From contig MU839100.1 of assembly GCA_030685235.1 (NCBI GenBank), positions 62,001 through 126,000 of the forward strand: a stretch of 64,000 bases of DNA. Reading direction: 5' to 3'. Of this stretch, positions 59,062-64,000 are shown in pieces (the first letter of the stretch is position 1; the number at the start of each line of letters is the position of its first letter). The DNA comes from Copromyces sp. CBS 386.78 (Eukaryota > Ascomycota > Sordariomycetes > Sordariales > Sordariaceae). Both the position numbers and the translations under genes were made by a program. The notes under the pieces were generated by a model. It was not told the DNA's origin. It did no database searches and was given only the letters and a program-made list of their open reading frames with translations.

Positions 59062-61036
59062 CTTGTCAACGGTTGGTGTTGACGGGGCGTGTAAGACTGA
59101 GTTTATTGCGAAAGCTGAGAATTGGATAAATAACAAGCTGCAAAGATAATGGTTCTTCTCGGAAGTGGGATATCTTCGCGAGGAGAAAACGAGATGAGAC
59201 GTATCCCCGACGGTGAGCGAGGCCAAGACTGTCTTATAACTTCCGTTGGCTAGGCCGAGGAACAATCAAAGTCATGTAAACAACGGGAAGGAAATACGGG
59301 GCTCTGTTGCTTTCTGCCAGACGGCGGTATGAAGATCATGCTGGCATGAAAGAGGCTGTTGTCACATTGGTACATGGCATCAACAGTTAGTTGTCTCGCC
59401 TTTTCTACCGAACGCAGTCTCGCACGCACCTAGCCCCGCGAGCCCCATCACCAAGCCACCGACCGCTGTGTTTACCATCTGACTTTCATGACAAACTGAA
59501 GCGGAAACGTTATCGTAGAGCCAGCCCATTGTGGCCGAAGGAAAACGTCGTGGTTCTCCACGGCATGCCATGCCATCAACAAGGGCATCAGTCACTTGAT
59601 TCAACTGAGCCACCATGGAAGTGAGTGAGACACTCGATACCTTCCGGAAGCGAAGCGCATACAATGGGCTCCAAGAGCTTGAAATAAGACATCTGAATGC
59701 GCCTATTTGTTCAAGTGGACAGTCGGGACCACAGGCCAGAGACCAAACAGAGGTCAGAAGTCGGAAGTCGGAGGTTCAGAAAGGCGATCTCACCCGAGCC
59801 TCCCTGCCGCTCGAGCCGCTTCAACATCGTGAAGCCTCTTCCTCGTTTTTGTCCTCACTTCGCCCTGGCAGCTGGCTGGAGTGGCTGGCTGACACGACAG
59901 GAACCCGAGAACGATAACGCGCGGCTCAAGCAGGTGAATGCAGAGCGAAAGCCACGATCTGCAATGTACGACTGCGGCTTAAACCGATACGAATGGGGAC
60001 GATCACCAATACCATCCAGAGGAAATCTACACCTCCCGAGCCATCAGTCTATGTTCGAGCCCGAGATTTGTACGGAAATTAATTGCCCTCTATGGATTTT
60101 ATCACGAACCTATCACTGTGCCACAGGAGGTGAACGTCGAGGAAGTCCAAGATCGACAATGGCACAATGCCTTTAGAAGCCCCTGAGCCATGGAGCCATA
60201 GAAGACGTCTGATGTGAGTTGAGGATGTAAAGACAATCGGAAGTTGACAAATGACTTACCAACCGGCATGGGACGTCGATCATTCTTGCATACCTAAGGA
60301 AACATGCGCAGGCCAGACACCATGCGTGTATGCGGCCATGTCAACTCGTCCAAGGAACAAGCGCATACATCATCATGTATGTAAGGCTAACGTCTTCATA
60401 TCAAGCTGACAGCTGATCAGCGACGTCCGCTTAATTAAGGTAGGTATGTTTTGTCCGCAGACATGAAGGGTGATGGTATCGACTCTCTCACCCTCTGATA
60501 AATCTGACTCCGAGTCTAAAGGAAAATGCAGACAGACCAGACCTTCCGTGGAACAAATCAAATGACCAAGCCGCATCCACGCGTCAACGCCATTGAACAT
60601 CACCCGTTCGATCAGATCCATATCCCAATGCCAGAAGAAAAGCGACAAAGAGGAGGAACACAAGGCGCGCGAGTGTGAACATAACGGAAACAGACAAACA
60701 GAAGAACAGCAGCAACAGCAACATCATCAAAATCAAGAAAAGCAGACAAAAACTGTACTGCGGGTATCCTTTTCCTGGCTCTGGCTGGCTCTAGCTGGCT
60801 CTGGCCCAGCAATCGTTCTTCCAACAACAACACCAACAATAACACAAGAGTCGACAAACACAGAATCGATAACGATGATCGAATTTTCCCCTTTCCCCCT
60901 TCCCTCCTCTCCCGCGTCCAAGCGTTCATTTATCTACCTCCAACTCCCAAACCTTGCGACCTAGCCATCCCCAAGCCGCCACTCCTAACCCTCTAGGCCC
61001 TATCCACCGACTTTGAGGCCTGTGTCGTCCTCCGAG
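59062..61036. other. 2 kb intergenic between two minus-strand genes, no gene seen
   Basis: Upstream region of the Dabb gene and 3' flank of the histidine kinase. It has CAA/CAG-rich runs around 60700-60740 and CTGGCT repeats near 60780-60805. Frames here are short with no recognisable product. Confidence 0.4.
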
Positions 61037-64000
61037 TCACGGACTCAGTTGCATCGGTATCAACTCCACCTTGGTTTTTGAGGTCTGCTTTGGGGAGGGT
61101 GAGGGTCGTTGTGGTTCGACAGGCTTGCCGTCTGGTAACTGTGCCTGATCCTGTGCCTGCGTCTGCGTCTGATTCTGTGCCTGCGTCTGCGTATGTGTCT
61201 GCGCCTCCGCCTGCGCCTGGGATTGCCCAGCCACCTGCTTGCTATGCTGACTCCCACGCTCTCCACTTCCACCCTGCGGCTGACTTTGCTGACCTTCTGC
61301 CTGCGTTCGCGTTGTTGTATCTTGTTTCTGTTTCTTTGCTTGATCTGCCTGTGTCTGCGGCTGTGTGTGTTTTTGTCCTTGAACAACAGATTCGCCGAGC
61401 CCGCTGAATCTGCCTGGTGAACCTGACCTTGAAGCAGCAGCCGAGGTTGAACCTAAGCCCGTCTGTCCAGCGCCAGCACCAGCATGAGCAACCATCCCCA
61501 TGACGACCCGCATCTTTTCCAGCAGTTCCGGCATCCGATATGGCTTGATCAGCACATCATCGCATCCAGCCTCCTTGGCCTCGAGGATCTGTTCTATGCG
61601 CGCGTTGGCACTGACGGCTATGATTGGTAGCCTCCCGCCCGTGATCTTGCCCTGGCGCTCCAGCTCGCGAATGTTGCGCGTGCACGTGAGCCCATCCTGG
61701 ACAGGCATTTCAATGTCCATGAGGATGACTGAAAGGGGAAACTTTGTGCCTAGTGTGGTTGTTGTTGTTGTTGTTGTTGCTGGGGGTGGCTGGCTGTGGT
61801 TCAGGAAACCGCCATTGACCGGCGTTGGTGAGCTGATGGTCCCATTCGTAGCGGGAATGGCGCCTTTGTTGATGATGTTGCCGTTCATGGAAGGGGCAGC
61901 GCTAGAACCCCCGTCGCTCACGTATCGGTCAGTCCGTTGCAGTTTATCAAGACATTCCAGGCCGTGGTTTGCTACATCAACGGTGAATCCCATGTTGGAG
62001 AGACCACGTCGCGTGATCTGCTGATTGATCAAGTTGTCTTCAACGACCATGATTCCGCGAATCTGGGGTGGTGGTATTGTCAACCCACCAAGCTCAACTA
62101 CAGGGCTGGATGCTATTGGGCTCGGCCGCGGTGACGATGTCGAACCTCTATGTGGATTGCTCGGGCGCACGGAGCGAAGGTTTGGAGCCTTGGCCATCAA
62201 GCCCGACATGGCAGCCTTTGCTGCCACCGCAGTCGCTTCAGCATCACGGAGAGAACTCTCGCTAGGGTGGTAGGCCTCGATATAGAAAGCAAAGGTACTA
62301 CCGACACCCGGTTGACTGGCCACCCCAATGGCACCGTTCTGCAGTTCCGTCAGCCGACGGCTGATGAACAACCCAAGACCTGAGCCTCCGTACTTGACAT
62401 GGGTGCGGCTGGACGCCTGGACGAAGCGCTGGAAGAGGCTCTTCTTCTCCTCTTCCGTCAGACCCTGGCCCGTGTCTTTGACCTCGAAGGTGAGGAACAT
62501 GGGTTCTCCCCGGTCATGGACGCTTGCTGTGTCGCTATCCTCGGCGTAACTCTCTTTGGACCTCGGGATGAACTGCACCGAACTGGTGGCCTCGGTTGGA
62601 CGTGTCAAGCTCGCACTAAGCCCGACGGTGACATTGCGGGTCGGACCAGTCTTGGTGAATTTAAGAGCGTTGGTCAGCAGATTGATAAGAACCTGTTTTA
62701 GGCGTGAGGGGTCAAAATCCAGGTATTTGACGCCAAGGTCGTAATATGACTGGTCGACAACCATGCTTAGGTTGATATCGACTCTTCGAGCCTCGAGTTC
62801 GAACATTTTGAGTGCTTCTTTGACCATCTGAATCGGGTTCACCGTGATGGGTGTGATAGCCAACAGCTTGGAGTCGAGCTTCGACATTGTAAGAATATCG
62901 TCAACAATGCGCTTCTGATGTTGAGCACACCCAACAATAGTCTCTGCACTGTCGATGCCGTTATCCAAAAGCTCACAAACCTCTGCACGAATCTCGTGAT
63001 TTGGCTGGTTGTCTGTAGCACCTTCGCTGGCGTAGCTCCGCGCATCGCTGTCACTCCCATGATGGTCGCCACCGACAAGCTCCTGGACGCGCGAGAGCGT
63101 GGCGGTAATGGCGTCTGCGCAGTGAATAATCGCGCTCAAGGGGTTGCGCATCTCATGAGAAGTCATGTCGATGAAGTTCTCCTGCTGGCGCTTGGACTCA
63201 ATTGCCTCCTCCTTCCGTTGCTTCTCCCTATCTAACTGCCACTTTTGTAGCGAGACGTCACTCAGACAGCCGGTGAAGGTTTGTATGACACCCTCGGTCG
63301 ACCGCACAGGCATCAGAGTCGCTTGTACCCATCGCGGCATGACCACTTTGTGGCCTGCACCGTCATCGGCGGTCCACGTTGTCCGAAGTCTGACTTCCGC
63401 ATTCTGGACTTTATCCTCGATGACCATCCTCTTGAGCTTCTTCATCACCAAGCCCACATCCTCTGCCCAGACGCACGTCTCCAACGGCCTAATAGTCACC
63501 TCGGTGGGGTCGACCTTCTGCAATCCGCACATTTCGTAAAAAACATTGTTGGCGCCCAAAAGGCGTCCCTCGAGGTCCATATCGTACATGCCAACTGTTG
63601 CGAATTCGGCCATCCTCTTGAGGTTTTCGGCCTGTTGCGCGCGCCGAACCGCCTCTTCTGCGGCATGCTTGTGTGCCGTAACGTCCGTCAAGCATGTCAT
63701 GGTCCGTATGATGCTTCCATCTGGGGCACGCTCCGCTTTGGCGGTGGCAAAGACATGACGTTCCTTAGACTGATCGAGGGGGACAAGATCCAGGCCTGCT
63801 TTCTCGAAGCTCGGTGAGTTTCGCGTTAAAGATGGGGCGACATCCGTGTGGTTCTGTCGCTTTACCCTGAATTCGTATTCAACGTAACGCTCCGTCTTCA
63901 GTTTCTCGTATGCGGTGACAATGTTCTGGCGGTCCTCCTCCTTGACGCAGGCAAGGAAGCCATTGTTTGCGATGGGGCCATTTCCTGGGAAGCCCGTCAT
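61037..64000 (-). CDS. Hybrid sensor histidine kinase with PAS domains (N-terminus outside or at window edge)
   Basis: Reads 987 residues from an ATG at the very edge, probably an internal Met. Order: PAS/PAC-like region (to ~110) and a second PAS (~130-250, with the WVQATLMPVR and CLSDVS PAC end). HisKA follows with SHEMRNPLSAI (His 282), then a HATPase with LINLLTNALKFT, KDTGQGL and GGSGLGLFISRRL. The C-terminal receiver has VVEDNLINQQI, acceptor Asp ~762 in LMDIEMPVQDG and KPYRMPELL. The receiver has a ~50-residue Gly/Ser/Thr insert. The tail is a long Gln/Thr-rich stretch. It should feed a phosphorelay (Ypd1-type protein to response regulators). No intron seen. Confidence 0.9.
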   Translation of the reverse strand: MTGFPGNGPIANNGFLACVKEEDRQNIVTAYEKLKTERYVEYEFRVKRQNHTDVAPSLTRNSPSFEKAGLDLVPLDQSKERHVFATAKAERAPDGSIIRTMTCLTDVTAHKHAAEEAVRRAQQAENLKRMAEFATVGMYDMDLEGRLLGANNVFYEMCGLQKVDPTEVTIRPLETCVWAEDVGLVMKKLKRMVIEDKVQNAEVRLRTTWTADDGAGHKVVMPRWVQATLMPVRSTEGVIQTFTGCLSDVSLQKWQLDREKQRKEEAIESKRQQENFIDMTSHEMRNPLSAIIHCADAITATLSRVQELVGGDHHGSDSDARSYASEGATDNQPNHEIRAEVCELLDNGIDSAETIVGCAQHQKRIVDDILTMSKLDSKLLAITPITVNPIQMVKEALKMFELEARRVDINLSMVVDQSYYDLGVKYLDFDPSRLKQVLINLLTNALKFTKTGPTRNVTVGLSASLTRPTEATSSVQFIPRSKESYAEDSDTASVHDRGEPMFLTFEVKDTGQGLTEEEKKSLFQRFVQASSRTHVKYGGSGLGLFISRRLTELQNGAIGVASQPGVGSTFAFYIEAYHPSESSLRDAEATAVAAKAAMSGLMAKAPNLRSVRPSNPHRGSTSSPRPSPIASSPVVELGGLTIPPPQIRGIMVVEDNLINQQITRRGLSNMGFTVDVANHGLECLDKLQRTDRYVSDGGSSAAPSMNGNIINKGAIPATNGTISSPTPVNGGFLNHSQPPPATTTTTTTTLGTKFPLSVILMDIEMPVQDGLTCTRNIRELERQGKITGGRLPIIAVSANARIEQILEAKEAGCDDVLIKPYRMPELLEKMRVVMGMVAHAGAGAGQTGLGSTSAAASRSGSPGRFSGLGESVVQGQKHTQPQTQADQAKKQKQDTTTRTQAEGQQSQPQGGSGERGSQHSKQVAGQSQAQAEAQTHTQTQAQNQTQTQAQDQAQLPDGKPVEPQRPSPSPKQTSKTKVELIPMQLSP

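Noticed and set aside
59615..60176. Overlapping open frames in the 2 kb gap before the histidine kinase
   Set aside because: Mutually overlapping, without domains, conserved motifs or splice-linked continuity.

Overview
The window is from a filamentous ascomycete (Pezizomycotina, probably Sordariomycetes). The genes have short introns with GTRNGT donors, CTRAC branch points and YAG acceptors. The middle of the window bears the mark of repeat-induced point mutation (RIP): CA/TG dinucleotides are nearly gone, TA is in large excess, CG is kept, and stops of the CAG/CAA/TGG-to-TAG/TAA/TGA type litter otherwise open frames.

Layout. (1) 1-1014: 3' part of a RAX1-like membrane protein. (2) About 1814-42079: a 40 kb AT-rich island with no intact gene, built of nested mobile elements. 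Its left part is a Fot1/pogo-type DNA transposon (2054-13995, TA target duplication, ~93 bp inverted termini, DD35D transposase relic on the minus strand). Into it went a Ty3/gypsy element (3505-10800, 221 bp LTRs), a 561 bp hAT-type MITE and a 656 bp fold-back element. Next come ~200 bp of ordinary sequence and a second copy of a 226 bp MITE. This MITE is split by a 27.6 kb insert (14326-41934) bounded by a 33 bp direct repeat. The insert holds a second gypsy element (30815-38139, 232 bp LTRs). The remaining ~20 kb has several long RIP-killed reading frames of no family I recognise, tandem arrays of many periods, and a dispersed family of ~50 bp hairpins. (3) 42567-64000: ordinary gene-dense euchromatin.

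Genes on the right flank, in order: pantothenate kinase (+), a possible 64-aa membrane protein (+), mitochondrial pyruvate carrier MPC2 (-), complex I B8/NDUFA2 subunit (+), a disordered 150-aa protein (+), an alpha/beta hydrolase (+), exosome subunit RRP43 (+), a decayed 2EXR-type gene (+), a 201-aa charged protein (+), a Dabb-domain stress protein (-) and a hybrid histidine kinase running off the right edge (-). They are unrelated housekeeping and signalling genes, not a pathway. Two mitochondrial genes (MPC2 and NDUFA2) are adjacent and divergent, with ~750 bp between them.

Limits: exon structures come from splice signals and family knowledge only. Families inside the RIP island were identified by reading through RIP-type stops by eye. 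No database search was possible.
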